DNA of 64,000 nucleotides, taken from positions 434,001 through 498,000 of the forward strand of contig JAFEUB010001421.1 of assembly GCA_024529925.1 (NCBI GenBank), in the 5' to 3' direction. The notes beneath the pieces were generated by a model, which was not told the DNA's origin, ran no database searches, and saw nothing but the letters and a program-made list of their open reading frames with translations. Positions 32,121 through 42,823 of this stretch are shown here, in pieces (the stretch's first letter is position 1; each line of letters starts with the position of its first letter). This DNA is from Ophthalmolycus amberensis. Its lineage: Eukaryota; Chordata; Actinopteri; Perciformes; Zoarcidae. The position numbers and the translations under genes were made by a program.

Positions 32121-32918
32121 AGGAGTGCAATTTCTGGCCCAAATTGCTGCGATCAGCCACTAATGGTTTTTAAAGTACTTTAATTCCCTGCAACTGCTGA
32201 CTATCTTGACGAGTGTGTCGAACTACAATAACCAATTTCCCGTTGATTGTAGAGCACCAGCACACACACCTGTCCCTCTCGCCTCACGCCGTATCTCAAC
32301 ATGGACGTACGTGCACATGAGCTGTTGTGCAGAACTCTTGCTGAAAAATACATTCCCAATGCGCATGGAAAGCAGTCTGCTGTGTGCTTAAGCATTAATC
32401 ATTCTATTTTCATACCAACACGGTCTCCGTCTTCCACTCTCATGAAGATAAGAGTACTTTTGGCAGATTAGAGATCAAGACGGATAATTACAGCAAGCGC
32501 GGCCTTGATGCGATTGATTTCAAGCCCAGGTGCACGAGTGCCGGTGATGCTTACCTCAACAGCCCGAACGTCAGTCCATCCTCTTCACACTAGCCACACT
32601 CCAATCACCGAGCTTTCACTCTCAAGGAGCAGTGGGATGGTCTCCTAGATGAGGGCTAACAGCGACGCACAGGTTCCCTGGATGACTAAAATGTGATGGA
32701 AATCTGCGCTCCGCGTTAGGAGGCTCCAGAGAAACCCTCTGCTGGCTGAGGGTTAAGTGCTCTCTCTCTCTAGAGAAGGAGCGAGACTTCTTGGCTCCGG
32801 GTGCTGATGTGTCAGGAGCCCCGCTGGATTTCAGTCCCGCACATGAGCCGCGTGGGACCTGAACTCTAATTGGTCTGCAAGGTGGATGCGTGATCTGAAG
32901 ATTACAGGGAGTCTATCT

Positions 32919-32942
32919 GTGTGTGTGTGTGTGTGTGTGTGT
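32919..32942. repeat. (GT)n microsatellite
   Basis: Twelve GT dinucleotides, followed by ATGAGG. Confidence 0.9.
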
Positions 32943-33327
32943 ATGAGGGAGTGATGCAGAGGAGAGAGCATGCCTCAATCATACTCCAGCACATGTAGAA
33001 AGACAGCAACGGGGAGCATGTAGGACTGAGGGAAATCAAGGGGAAAAAAATAGCAGAAAGGCTGTCGAGGCAGCGGATGAGACGTGCATTTGCTTCTCTA
33101 TTGAATAGCACACAACTTTAAAAAGCTGGTTAGAATAGGCAGCTACTCACATTTGTTGAGGCACTTTAACAGTTCTAAATGTCAAGTCATTGTCTTTACT
33201 CTGAGGGGGGTCATTATTTAGGACAACAGGTAAAGCGGTGTCTCCTGTTTCGTGGGTTAAACAATGATTTGTATTGCATCCTTCTGTTCTGCAATAAATT
33301 ACGAACCATATACAGTATATATATATA

Positions 33328-33530
33328 ACGGGGCAGCTGTAGGTCAGCGGGTAGAGTTGGTTGTCCACAAGGTTGGTGGTTCAATCCCCGGCAAGTGTCC
33401 TTGGGCAAGACATTGAATTTAAAGTTGCTCCCTGAGTGCCTGACCGTCGTTCACTGCTCCTTATGGTTCGGATGGTTTGAATGCAGAAGTCAAATTTCAT
33501 GTGTGACAATTATAAAAAAGTTGAAGTTTT
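33328..33530 (+). repeat. tRNA-derived SINE (V-SINE/HE1-like)
   Basis: The head GGGGCAGCTGTAGGTCAGCGGGTAGAG gives a box A-like promoter, and GGTTCAATCCC about 45 bp further is a perfect-style box B. The body GTCCTTGGGCAAGACATTGAA is shared with the SINE at 7849. The tail ends near TGTGACAATTATAAAAAAG. Polymerase III transcription would start just upstream of box A. Not a tRNA gene: no cloverleaf can close. Confidence 0.65.
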
Positions 33531-33759
33531 CATTATAAATACAAGTGCATCCTCATGGTTAAGGGAATAGTTCTAAATACTCCTAATGACTTATTTCACG
33601 AGGATCAGATGAAGAGTGTGTGCAAGACCAGCTGTTTCTTTATGCTAAGATAAGCTAACCACATACCTAATGCACAAAAGTGCTATTGATTTAAAGGTGC
33701 GTTTCTGACAAAGTCCATAGATTTTTTTGTCTTTTTTTCTTCTTCTTTGACATCAATCA

Positions 33760-33835
33760 ATGCATTGGCAAATCAAACCCAGGTCACACTAGCTATGCTA
33801 GTTCCACTATTCCACCAATGCACATGCTGTCCAGT
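33760..33835 (-). repeat. Possible tRNA-derived SINE head
   Basis: The reverse complement reads GGTGGAATAGTGGAACTAGC followed by GACCTGGGTTTGATTTGCC, resembling box A and a degraded box B of a tRNA-type SINE. Only the head is visible. Confidence 0.3.
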
Positions 33836-34170
33836 AAGTTGGGAATCCACTCGGGGCGACAGGAACTAAGGCGATGAGGCATCTGCATCAGTTCAAATAT
33901 CGACACGTCCTCATACCTAACCAACAGAATACGTCGCTTACCAATGACTCCACACCGTTCCATTTAAGGTGCAACGGTTGCATGGCGGAAGTTTTAAACA
34001 TGTGACAACTTGGTTATGTTTATGCATCAAAACTACTTGGTGTTTTTGCTTCGGTACTTTCCAAATACTACTGTTGTTAAGTCACGGAAAGTAATTTTAG
34101 GATGTTTTTAGGCGAGAAGTTAGTTGTTGATGTCACAGCTCTGCCCCTTCATTCCTGTCACTCCATCTCT

Positions 34171-34670
34171 CACCCACCTCATCAGCTCAATCACTCTCAC
34201 CTGCTCACTCTGCTGCACCTTCTTTTTAGACCCCAGTCTCACACACACACTGCCAGGTCGTTCTCCGCATTATGCCAGACTATCCCGCGGTTACCCTCAA
34301 GACTGTTTGGACTTCTCTGCCTTGCCTCGGCCCCGGTAAACAACTCAGCCTTCTGTCCCCGACCACGAGATTCTGCCTTTGTTTCCTCTGGTTTCTGTCT
34401 GCCTTCTCCCCTGACCGCTTGGCGTTCCACTGAGTGGATTTCTATATGTGTGCAGATCCAAGACTGTTTCCCTGTTGTGTGTTCTGCCTGGAAGAAAGTC
34501 TCGTTCCAACCATTCCGTGTGTCCGTGGTACTGCGTCTGGGTCCTTACCACACCCATTACAGTTGAAACGTCAAATCTGTGGTCGGTTTGTCAAGATTCA
34601 GCCGAATTTAAAAATCTGCTCCGACGATTTCGGAGATGTGAGGTGTTGCTAGCGGGACCGGCAGTAAACC
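34171..34670 (+). repeat. LTR-retrotransposon-like segment, copy 1, left half (host of the LINE)
   Basis: From CACCCACCTCATCAGC to GCAGTAAACC this is a diverged copy of 41296-41793. The pattern ACACCCATTACAGTTGAAACGTC near 34549-34571 looks like an LTR end (..TTACA) followed by leader sequence, and the segment upstream resembles the U3/R region of a fish gypsy-type LTR. The segment resumes after the LINE at 38385. No protein is encoded. The nature as LTR plus leader is inferred from layout only. Confidence 0.5.
34666..34670 (+). repeat. Target-site duplication of the LINE (left)
   Basis: AAACC here and at 38385-38389 flank the LINE. The uninterrupted site GTAAACC/AGCACC is preserved at 41787-41799. 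Confidence 0.85.
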
Positions 34671-34821
34671 GGTTTACCGATTCAGACAATCGCTACTTCC
34701 GGCGCCGCACGAGTGGCTGCTTTTTACAGTAGCTCCTGCTCACTACTTAGCTTTCTTATATTATGTTACTTTTTGTTACTTCTTTCGCTTCTTTTTAGCT
34801 ACCGTTCTTAATCGGTGCATT

Positions 34822-37800
34822 ATGGCAGCTAGACACGTCGAGCTTGTCGTGGTCTATCTGCTGTTTATTGCAATTTGCACCTCCGTGTCTGGGGATCCAG
34901 CGTGCAGCCATGGACTAACGTTAGTTGTTTACACTAGGGACCAGCTGTTAGCATTCCGGGACACGGCGGTGCTACCTGACGAGAGACCCGCTGTTCCCCG
35001 CGAGCTGAGGAGGAAGAAACGGGGATGCCGTGCGGGCGCGGAACGTCGCGCCAGGAGAAGACGCTACACACCCGTCCTTCCCTCCATCATCATGGGAAAC
35101 GTGAGGTCTCTGCCCAACAAGATGGACGAGCTAGCGGCGCTAACTCGCCATCAGAGGGAATACCGGGAGTCTAGCCTCATGGTGTTTACGGAGACGTGGC
35201 TAACCGAGCTAAATCCGGACACGCACGCTACTCTAGACGGGTTCCGCATCATACGGGCGGACAGGACAACGGAGAGCGGTAAGAGGAAGGGAGGAGGCCT
35301 GGCAGTGTTTGTTAATGATAGATGGTGTAACTCTGGGCACATCACTGTTAAGGAGCAGACCTGCACAGCGGACATTGAACTGTTAGCGGTTAGCATGAGG
35401 CCACACTATCTGCCTAGGGAATTTTCGCACGTTATTGTGGTGGCTGCGTATATCCCCCCCTCTGCTGACGCGGAAGCGGCCTGTGACGTCATCCACTCGG
35501 CGACAAGCAGGCTGTTGACACAACACCCCAATGCCCTCCTCCTTCTCTCTGGGGACTTTAATCATGCCCCTCCATCCTCCACTCTGCCCACATTCACCCA
35601 GTATGTCAAATGCCACACCAGAGACAATAAAACACTGGACCTTCTTTATGCCAACACCAAGGAGGCATACATATCATCACCTCTCCCTCCCCTGGGCAGA
35701 TCTGACCACAACCTGGTGCACCTCCTGCCTGTGTACACAACTCTTGCACAGAAGCAGCCAGCTGTGACCCGCACAGTTAGACGATGGACCGATGGAGCCG
35801 AGGAGGCTCTGAAGGACTGTTTTGAGACAACTGTGTGGGAGGTATTTAGTGATGCCCATGGGGAAGACATCGACGGTCTCACCGACTGCATCACGGACTA
35901 TATTAACTTCTGTGTTGAGAACACCGTACCCACCAGGACTGTACGGTGTTTCTCAAATGGCAAACCCTGGATCTCTCCGGAGATAAAGGCCCTCCTCAAG
36001 GAGAAGAAGAGGGTTTTTAGATCTGGCAACAAAGAGGAGCTGAGGACTGTGCAGAGGGAGCTGAGGATGAAGATCAGGGAGGGGAAAGATGTCTACAGGA
36101 TGAAGATGGAGGACCAGCTGCAGCAGAATAACACCGCCGGGGTCTGGAAGGGCCTCAAGGCGATTTCTGGGTTCAAGGGGCCCAACCAACAGCCTGAGGG
36201 GGACCAAAAGTGGGTGAATGAGCTGAACTTATTTTTTAACAGATTTGACCAGCCATCCACCCCTCCCCCCACCCAGACCTCCCTGCTGCTGCAACCCCCA
36301 TCATCTGCATCCACTGTGGATCATTACCCCCTTCCCACAGCACTCGGCTCCCCTCCACACCTCTCACACCCAGCACCCTACGACCAGCAACCCACCCCCA
36401 CTCCAACACACAGCACCCCACCCCCCAGAGTGTCCCTCAACCAAGTGAGGAATGAACTGAGGAGGATCAAGGCGAGGAAGGCCACGGGTCCAGACGGCAT
36501 CAGCTCAAGGCTCCTCAAATCCTGCGCAGACCAGCTGTGCGGGATAGCGGAGCACATATTCAACTTGAGCTTGAGGCTGGGGAAAGTACCACAGCTATGG
36601 AAGACATCCTGCGTGGTACCGGTACCAAAGAACCCGCGGCCCAAGGACCTCAACAGCTACAGGCCGGTGGCGTTGACATCCCACCTGATGAAGACCCTGG
36701 AGAGGCTGGTCCTTGCCCATCTCCGCCCTCTGGTGAGTTCATCCCTGGACCCACTTCAGTTCGCCTACCAGTCCGGCATCGGGGTGGATGACGCCGTCAT
36801 CTTCCTGCTGCAGAGATGCCTCTCTCACCTGGAAAAGGCTGGAAGCACTGTGAGAGTCATGTTCTACGACTTCTCCAGTGCCTTCAACACCATCCAGCCT
36901 TTGCTTCTGAGGGACAAGCTGGAGCAGACCGGGGTGGACCACCACCTCACTGCATGGATCCTGGACTACCTCACCAACCGTCCACAGTATGTGCGGGTAC
37001 GGGAGTGTGAGTCAGATCGGGTGTCCTGCAGCACAGGGGCCCCACAGGGAACCGTTCTAGCTCCATTCCTCTTCTCCATTTACACCTCGGACTTCAAACA
37101 TAACTCTGCAAACTGCCACCTGCAAAAGTTCTCTGACGACTCTGCAATTGTCGGCCTCATCTCCGCCGATGATGACAGAGAATACAGGGAACTAAACCAA
37201 GACTTTTTAGGATGGTGCCAGCGGAACCGCCTCCACATCAACTCCAGCAAGACCAAGGAGCTGGTGGTGGACTTCCGCCGGGGTAAACGCCCTCCTCCGA
37301 CACCGGTGAGCATCCAGGGACTGGACATTGAGGTCGTGAAGTCGTATAAGTACCTGGGTGTTCACTTGAACAATAAACTGGACTGGACTGACCACGCTCA
37401 CGCTCTTTATAAAAAAGGACAGAGCAGACTCTTTCTGCTGAGACTGAGGTCTTTTGGGGTGCAGGGAGCACTCCTGAAGACCTTCTTCGACTCCGTGGTG
37501 GCATCAGCCATCTTCTATGGAGTGGTCTTCTGGAACAGCAGCATCGCGGCAGCTGACAGGAGGAGACTGGACAAACTGGTGAGGAAGGCCAGCAGCGTGC
37601 TGGGATGTCCACTGGATACTGTGGAGGTGGTGGGAGACAGGAGGATGATGGCGAAGCTCTCATCCCTGATGAGCCACGCTTCCCACCCCATGCAGGACAC
37701 TCTGGCAGCTCTGCACAGCTCCTTCAGTCACCGGCTGATTCACCCCCGGTGTCTGAGGGAGAGGTACCGCAAGTCCTTTCTCCCCGCTGCTGTCAGGCTG

Positions 37801-37830
37801 CACAACAAACTGCTCTCGGTGGACAACTAA
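34822..37830 (+). CDS. LINE ORF2-type protein: endonuclease and reverse transcriptase, intact
   Basis: 1002 codons without a stop. Residues 1-25 are hydrophobic (MAARHVELVVVYLLFIAICT), signal-peptide-like, followed by a basic tract RRKKRGCRAGAERRARRRR. The apurinic-type endonuclease spans about 85-310: NVRSLPNKMDEL, FTETWL (catalytic Glu), GGGLAVFVN, LSGDFNHAP (about 242-250) and GRSDHNLVHL. The RT spans about 540-830: YRPVALTSHLMKTLERL, motif A FYDFSSAFNTI, motif B GAPQGTVLAPFLFSIYT and motif C FSDDSAIVG (about 769-777), with both catalytic Asp present but Ser in place of the usual Ala. KYLGVHLNNKLDW and RRLDKLVRKASSVLG follow, to a natural end LHNKLLSVDN. All catalytic residues I can check are present, so the protein could be active. 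The first ATG after the leader is taken as start; no alternative upstream in frame. Confidence 0.9.
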   Translation: MAARHVELVVVYLLFIAICTSVSGDPACSHGLTLVVYTRDQLLAFRDTAVLPDERPAVPRELRRKKRGCRAGAERRARRRRYTPVLPSIIMGNVRSLPNKMDELAALTRHQREYRESSLMVFTETWLTELNPDTHATLDGFRIIRADRTTESGKRKGGGLAVFVNDRWCNSGHITVKEQTCTADIELLAVSMRPHYLPREFSHVIVVAAYIPPSADAEAACDVIHSATSRLLTQHPNALLLLSGDFNHAPPSSTLPTFTQYVKCHTRDNKTLDLLYANTKEAYISSPLPPLGRSDHNLVHLLPVYTTLAQKQPAVTRTVRRWTDGAEEALKDCFETTVWEVFSDAHGEDIDGLTDCITDYINFCVENTVPTRTVRCFSNGKPWISPEIKALLKEKKRVFRSGNKEELRTVQRELRMKIREGKDVYRMKMEDQLQQNNTAGVWKGLKAISGFKGPNQQPEGDQKWVNELNLFFNRFDQPSTPPPTQTSLLLQPPSSASTVDHYPLPTALGSPPHLSHPAPYDQQPTPTPTHSTPPPRVSLNQVRNELRRIKARKATGPDGISSRLLKSCADQLCGIAEHIFNLSLRLGKVPQLWKTSCVVPVPKNPRPKDLNSYRPVALTSHLMKTLERLVLAHLRPLVSSSLDPLQFAYQSGIGVDDAVIFLLQRCLSHLEKAGSTVRVMFYDFSSAFNTIQPLLLRDKLEQTGVDHHLTAWILDYLTNRPQYVRVRECESDRVSCSTGAPQGTVLAPFLFSIYTSDFKHNSANCHLQKFSDDSAIVGLISADDDREYRELNQDFLGWCQRNRLHINSSKTKELVVDFRRGKRPPPTPVSIQGLDIEVVKSYKYLGVHLNNKLDWTDHAHALYKKGQSRLFLLRLRSFGVQGALLKTFFDSVVASAIFYGVVFWNSSIAAADRRRLDKLVRKASSVLGCPLDTVEVVGDRRMMAKLSSLMSHASHPMQDTLAALHSSFSHRLIHPRCLRERYRKSFLPAAVRLHNKLLSVDN

Positions 37831-38096
37831 CACTTGAACACTTGAACACGAACACTTTGCACACACTGAACACTTTGCACACTCTGAACACTTTGCACAC
37901 TCTGAACACTTTGCACACTCTGAACACTTTGCACACACTGAACACTTGCACACTCTGAACACTTTGCACACTCTGAACACTTTGCACACTCTGAACACTT
38001 TGCACACTCTGAACACTTTGCACACTCTGAACACTTTGCACACACTGAACACTTTGCACACTCTGAACACTTTGCACACTCTGAACACTTTAATTC
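37829..38096 (+). repeat. 18-bp minisatellite in the LINE 3' UTR
   Basis: About 13-14 units of ACACTCTGAACACTTTGC, with occasional ACACAC variants and one unit shortened near 37945. The array begins immediately after the ORF stop codon. Cysteine-rich open frames on the complementary strand are translations of this repeat, not genes. Confidence 0.95.
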
Positions 38097-38384
38097 ATTC
38101 ACCTGGTGCAATATCTTATCTAATCCGTGCAATATCCAATACGTTTAAGTATTTACCTGATCCGCCTGTATATTCTGTATATTCTGTATATACTGGCATA
38201 TTTATTTAGTATATCTAATACTCTTCTTACTGTCTTATTTTATTACTGTTCTACTGTTTACTGTTTAGTTTATTATATTACTTGATTTTTATCTTGATTT
38301 TTATTACTTGTGAGCAATGCTGCTGTAATCCTGTAATTTCCCCACTGAGGGACTAATAAAGGATTATCTTATCTTATCTTATCT

Positions 38385-38588
38385 AAACCAGCACCGGGGA
38401 CTCAGGGCTCAAGGTACCCGCAGAGAACAGCCTCATCTCGGCAAGTCTTTTTTAAACTTGCCGCTGGTATTGGCGTCTCCGTAGCGTTTTCCTTGTCGGC
38501 AAAGCATACAGCAATATATATATATATATATATATGACTTTACTCTGGTTCGTCACTGTAAAGTACTTTGACAACCAAATATGACAAA

Positions 38589-38619
<31 letters not shown>

Positions 38620-38900
38620 ATGTGTAAATATCTATCTATCTATCTATCTCTCTATATATATGTATATATACACAATGTATATATAATTATATTTACAATG
38701 TGTATATATATTTTTTTTAATGAAATCTAAAAAGCAGGGTTGTCATATTTAGTTTTATTGTAAAAATAATTAACAGTAAAAAACGATTAAACTCAGACCA
38801 GCTGAGGTGGTGATGTCTTCATGTACGCTGCTGTTCCAATTGCAGAATGACTGTACTTGTGTCCTCCCAATTCCATACTTCTAAACTACTTGGTGTTTTT
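38385..38900 (+). repeat. LTR-retrotransposon-like segment, copy 1, right half
   Basis: It starts AAACCAGCACCGGGGACTC, continuing the sequence interrupted at 34670. It then has about 75 bp absent from copy 2 (GGCAAGTCTTTTTTAAACTTG and on), then AT, TG, TATG and CTAT microsatellites. AAAAGCAGGGTTGTCATATTTAG to TGACTGTACTTGTGTCCTCC is again shared with copy 2 (41958-42095). The 51-bp block 38535-38585 is inverted relative to copy 2. Confidence 0.7.
38513..38650. repeat. Cluster of AT, TG/TATG and CTAT microsatellites
   Basis: (TA)n at 38513-38534, TGTG/TATG repeats at 38590-38622 and CTAT repeats at 38630-38650, inside the right half of copy 1. Confidence 0.85.
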
Positions 38901-38902
38901 GC

Positions 38903-41290
38903 AATATTATGCTTAAACAGGGGGTCTTATGTTGGAAGTTATCAATTTATCTGCCCTCCGTCTTCTCATTGGTTTTAAAAAGCCCTTAAGATGACAGCCG
39001 TATTTGGGGTTTGATCACAGAAAGCAGTATAATATGATCGTAACCGTAATCACTTGGAATGACCAGGTTACTGACCGCACTAAAAAGTGATGAGGCAAAC
39101 AAACCACATCAAATTAAACAGACTGCTGCTTTTCAGGCACTCAAGCAACAGATGGCCTCTCTCGTATGAGTGTGTGTGGAAAAAACAGAAAGTAATGGGA
39201 GGGAATATTGCACAATTAGACACACATAGTGCACTATAATTCCTCTTTCACTTTTAAATACCTCTCAAGCTTCGGTTACCTGTTGAAAGTAGGCAACGCA
39301 TGTTACGGTGGCTGGGTATGTTTTTACTGTGTAGACTCGTGCAAAGCGTCAGCTCGGGCTGTTCCAGCTTGGACAGGAATGAAGGGATGGATCAAACGGA
39401 AGGGCTGAAATGATGCACCTGGTGCATTTGATCTATGCAGGCACAGATGTGCCCCAAATACCTAATGCAGACCATTCCAGCATCACATTATCCACAGAAA
39501 CTGTCAACAGCTTTGAGGTTTCTGTCAGTGTGTTCACACTCACCCCCTTCTCACACGCTGACAAACATAAAAACACTGATAAAAAAGCTGAATAAAAGTG
39601 AAACTGCACACAGTCTGTAGAAACTGCTGATTTATTTATAACTTCATATGATGTTCCATATACTCTGATGATAAATAGATCAATCCAACCAAAGAAATTA
39701 GTCTCTAGACGGAACCGAGGAGTGAAGACGATACGATGTGCGAGACTTTTGGTTCAATCAATCCCTGAACTTGTCCGTTAATGTTGCCGTTGGCACACGT
39801 GTTAACGAAATGGCCTGTTTTCATGCGTCTTTGCTGTTTATAGTCAGTTTCCTCAGTTGCAAATGCAACACATGCAGTAAAGCTCCTATTGTTGCAGGAA
39901 AACGAAAATCCTTTCGGCATCCAGGAGGCATCCGGATCAGATGTCTGAGCTCCTCACCCTATCTTTAAGGCTGAGCCCAGCCACCTTTTACGAAGGAAGC
40001 TCATTTTGGCCTGTATCCAATCTCATTCTTTCCATCTCTACCCGAAGCTCACGACCAGAGGTGAGGGTCGGAGTGTCACGTTTGAAAAACAACAACAAGA
40101 CGGCCAAAATGCCAAACTCCAGGCTTCAAAAACCGTAGTCCACCAACCAACGGGTGACATTGCAGTGACCACCTTCACTTCTTTTATACACCCCATGCTT
40201 CTACTGCACTCTTCCTTGTATCTATAGTACAGAAGAAGCAGGAACAATGTCTCCCTAGCTGTCCAAAGGACACTGGCACACTAGCAGGCAATGATAGCAT
40301 ATCACCTCCAGCATTGGGGATGGGTCACTTGTTTTATGGCAGAGCAAGCAATGCATCTATAGACAGGAACATACTGGTTGTGATCTGCTTGACTGCTTCA
40401 TCTACTCTCACACTGGACCAATCAGAGCAGAGCTAGATAGCAATGTGTGATACTCCCGTATAGGGAACAAAACATGCCTCTATGGAAAGGACAAAAGAAA
40501 ACATGTTGATGGAACTAAATTACCAAAAACAAGAACACAGCTATAAGGCAAGAGTTTCCAATCCACCTCTTAACAGGGGCTGGTTGAGTGTGGAAAATAG
40601 GAAACACCATTATATCATGTTGACAGCTGCTATCTTTAACCACTTATATGATCATGCAACATATGTTAGGAAAGCTAAGATTCTTGTGATTTGATTTATG
40701 TAAACTATTCCAAGATACGACAACAGCAGCAGGTACAATCAGAACCTTTTTCAGACCACAACAAGCAAACTAATAATAAAAAAATGTGGCAACTCACCTA
40801 TGAAGCCTCCTTAGTAATCCACTGATCAACAACATCCAACAAAAATGGTTTTGAAAATATTAAATATAAAATAAAGTCAAATATTTAGTCCAAAACAAAT
40901 GATTATATTATTAAATACCCACAGACTACTGTCACATTATTTCAAATTAGCCGGCAGATGTGCGAACCGTCCACATACTCTCTGTTCTAACTCCAGTTTG
41001 CATGTCAACTTTGTCAATGGGCCACTCTCAATATGCGTTCTTGTCTGTACTTGTGTTCTCGTGGACTTGTGAAACGTCATCAGCTGCAACCCATGTACTG
41101 TTCCAATTCAAAAGTCTGCGTTGAGCAAAGCCGGTCCTATTGCCTGGATGTGGCTCGCTCCACCCATTTTACCGGGGATGCATCGGAGGTGACTTGTTTG
41201 TACTCGGGACAGCCAAATATTCCAGGATGCATTTTTGCACCAGCAACAGGAAACAATGGCGAAGGAGAAAACACACAAATGGATGTTAAA
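38903..41290. other. Non-coding stretch between the two repeat copies
   Basis: Short frames only (for example 39738-39968 plus, 40482-40694 plus), without domains. No recognisable transposon. The left edge carries AAACTACTTGGTGTTTTTGC, a 20-bp exact match to 34029-34048. Confidence 0.4.
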
Positions 41291-41295
41291 AATCA

Positions 41296-42100
41296 CACCC
41301 ACTTCATCAGCTCAATCACTCTCGCTCTGCTGCACCTACTATTTAGACCCCAGTCTCACACACACTCACTGCCAGGTCGTTCTCCGCATTATGCCAGACT
41401 ATCCCGCGGTTACCTCAGACTGTTTTCCCGTTGACGACCCTGCCTGTTTGGACTTCTCCGCCTTGCCTCGGCCCCGGTAAACGACTCAGCCGTCTATCCC
41501 CGACCACGAGATTCTGCCTTTGTTTCCTCTGGTTTCTGTCTGCCTTCTCCCCTGACGGCTTGGCGTTCCACTGAGTGGATTTCTACATGTGTGCAGATCC
41601 AAGACTGTTTGCCTGTTGTGTGTTCTGCCTGGAAGAAAGTCTTGTTCCAACTATTCCGTGTGTCTGTCGTATTGAGTCTGGGTCCTTACCACACCCATTA
41701 CAGTTGAAACGTCAAATCTGTGGTCGGTTTGTCAAGATTCAGGCGACTTAAAAATCTGATGTGAGGTGTTGATAGCGGGACCGGCAGTAAACCAGCACCG
41801 GGGACTCAGGGCTCAAGGTACCCGCAGAGAACAGCTATACATCATATCTCATATTTGGTTGTGAAAGTACTTTACAGTGAAGAACCAGAGTAAACTCTGT
41901 GTGTGTGTGTATATATATATACACAATGTATCTATCTTTTTTTTTAAATTAAATCTAAAAAGCAGGGTTGTCATATTTAGTTTGATTGTAAAAATAATTA
42001 ACAGTAAAAAGATTAAACTCATTAGACCAGCTGAGGTGGTGATGTCATCATGTACGCTGCTGTTCTAATTGCAGAATGACTGTACTTGTGTCCTCCCAAA
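41296..42100 (+). repeat. LTR-retrotransposon-like segment, copy 2 (empty site)
   Basis: A continuous version of 34171-34670 plus 38385-38870, lacking the LINE. The junction reads GGCAGTAAACCAGCACCGGGG at 41783-41803. Differences from copy 1 include an insertion after CCTCAGACTG (TTTTCCCGTTGACGACCCTG), a shorter GATTCAGGCGACTT region, loss of the 75-bp block and the inverted 48-bp block 41849-41896. Confidence 0.75.
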
Positions 42101-42797
42101 TCCATACTCCACAAGTCCGTACTTGGAAAGGGCCAATATCTTGATATCAAAATGGCAGCTGCACTCTGACCTCTTGATTGACACCTGACTTGAGCCAATA
42201 GGAGCTTCCATCCACAACCTACAACAGCCAATGAGAGTCCTGTTGAAAGGTAGTGCCTGGCCCTCTACCTTTAGGACGAGCCAGTTACAAACAACTGTGC
42301 TGATGAATGATGCTCGGAGAAAGTCAATCATTTGAACAGAATAAACCAGATTTGAAGGTCCAATGAGTTTTTATAAAGAAACTAGTGTTGACATGGTGTA
42401 AAAGTTAGGCGGTATTAGGAAGGCTGCATCCAAAGTGCCTTTGACAGAAATTTCAAAATGGTCTTAAGACCCCTAATTCAGAGCAGAGCAGTAGAATACA
42501 CACAAATGGCCACAGAAATCCTGCTGAGCATTTGACTTAGTTCAGTTTTGATGTATTCGATGGAGATGTTTTTCAGGTGTGTTTTGTATTATTATATATA
42601 TCAGACAGTGTTATGCAGCTTTGCTCTGCGTTAACATGCCTGAGCGGCCGTGGAGGTAAATGAGCTGATCAGGAGTCCAGAAAAGGCTTCAGAGGAAGCT
42701 TCATTTATTTAGCCCCTGAGGAAGTATTTTGCCCAAAAACCCTGGGAAGAGGAAACAGGCAGAGGTGAGTTCTTGCAATATTTATCTTTAGCTTGGC

Positions 42798-42823
42798 TAT
42801 ATATATATATATATATATATATA
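42798..42823. repeat. (AT)n microsatellite
   Basis: Thirteen AT dinucleotides directly at the left end of the 42824 MITE; the same TATATA sequence follows its right end, consistent with insertion into an existing AT run. Confidence 0.9.

Larger units (their letters stand above)
34671..38384 (+). mobile_element. Nearly full-length L2/CR1/Rex1-group LINE with intact ORF
   Basis: The insertion is 3714 bp, defined exactly by comparison with the empty site at 41793/41794. It starts GGTTTACCGATTCAG, has a 151-bp 5' leader, one 1002-codon ORF, an 18-bp minisatellite in the 3' UTR and ends TAATAAAGGATTATCTTATCTTATCTTATCT. No separate ORF1 is present. The (TTATC)n tail and short AAACC duplication fit target-primed reverse transcription by a CR1/L2-type LINE. 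The open ORF and clean junctions suggest a young, possibly still competent copy. Whether the family normally has an ORF1, which would make this 5'-truncated, is not decidable here. Confidence 0.9.

Noticed and set aside
33328..33400. tRNA gene suggested by internal promoter
   Set aside because: The box A/B head continues into a SINE body shared with 7849-7985.
36245..36791. Alternative-frame and antisense ORFs across the 1002-codon LINE gene
   Set aside because: Shadows of the real frame, which carries all conserved motifs.
37829..38096. Regular short repeats considered as a CRISPR array
   Set aside because: Units are directly adjacent with no unique spacers, and the context is a eukaryotic LINE.
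37660..38132. Cysteine/valine-rich minus-strand open frames (VCKVF repeats)
   Set aside because: They are translations of the 18-bp minisatellite in the LINE 3' UTR.
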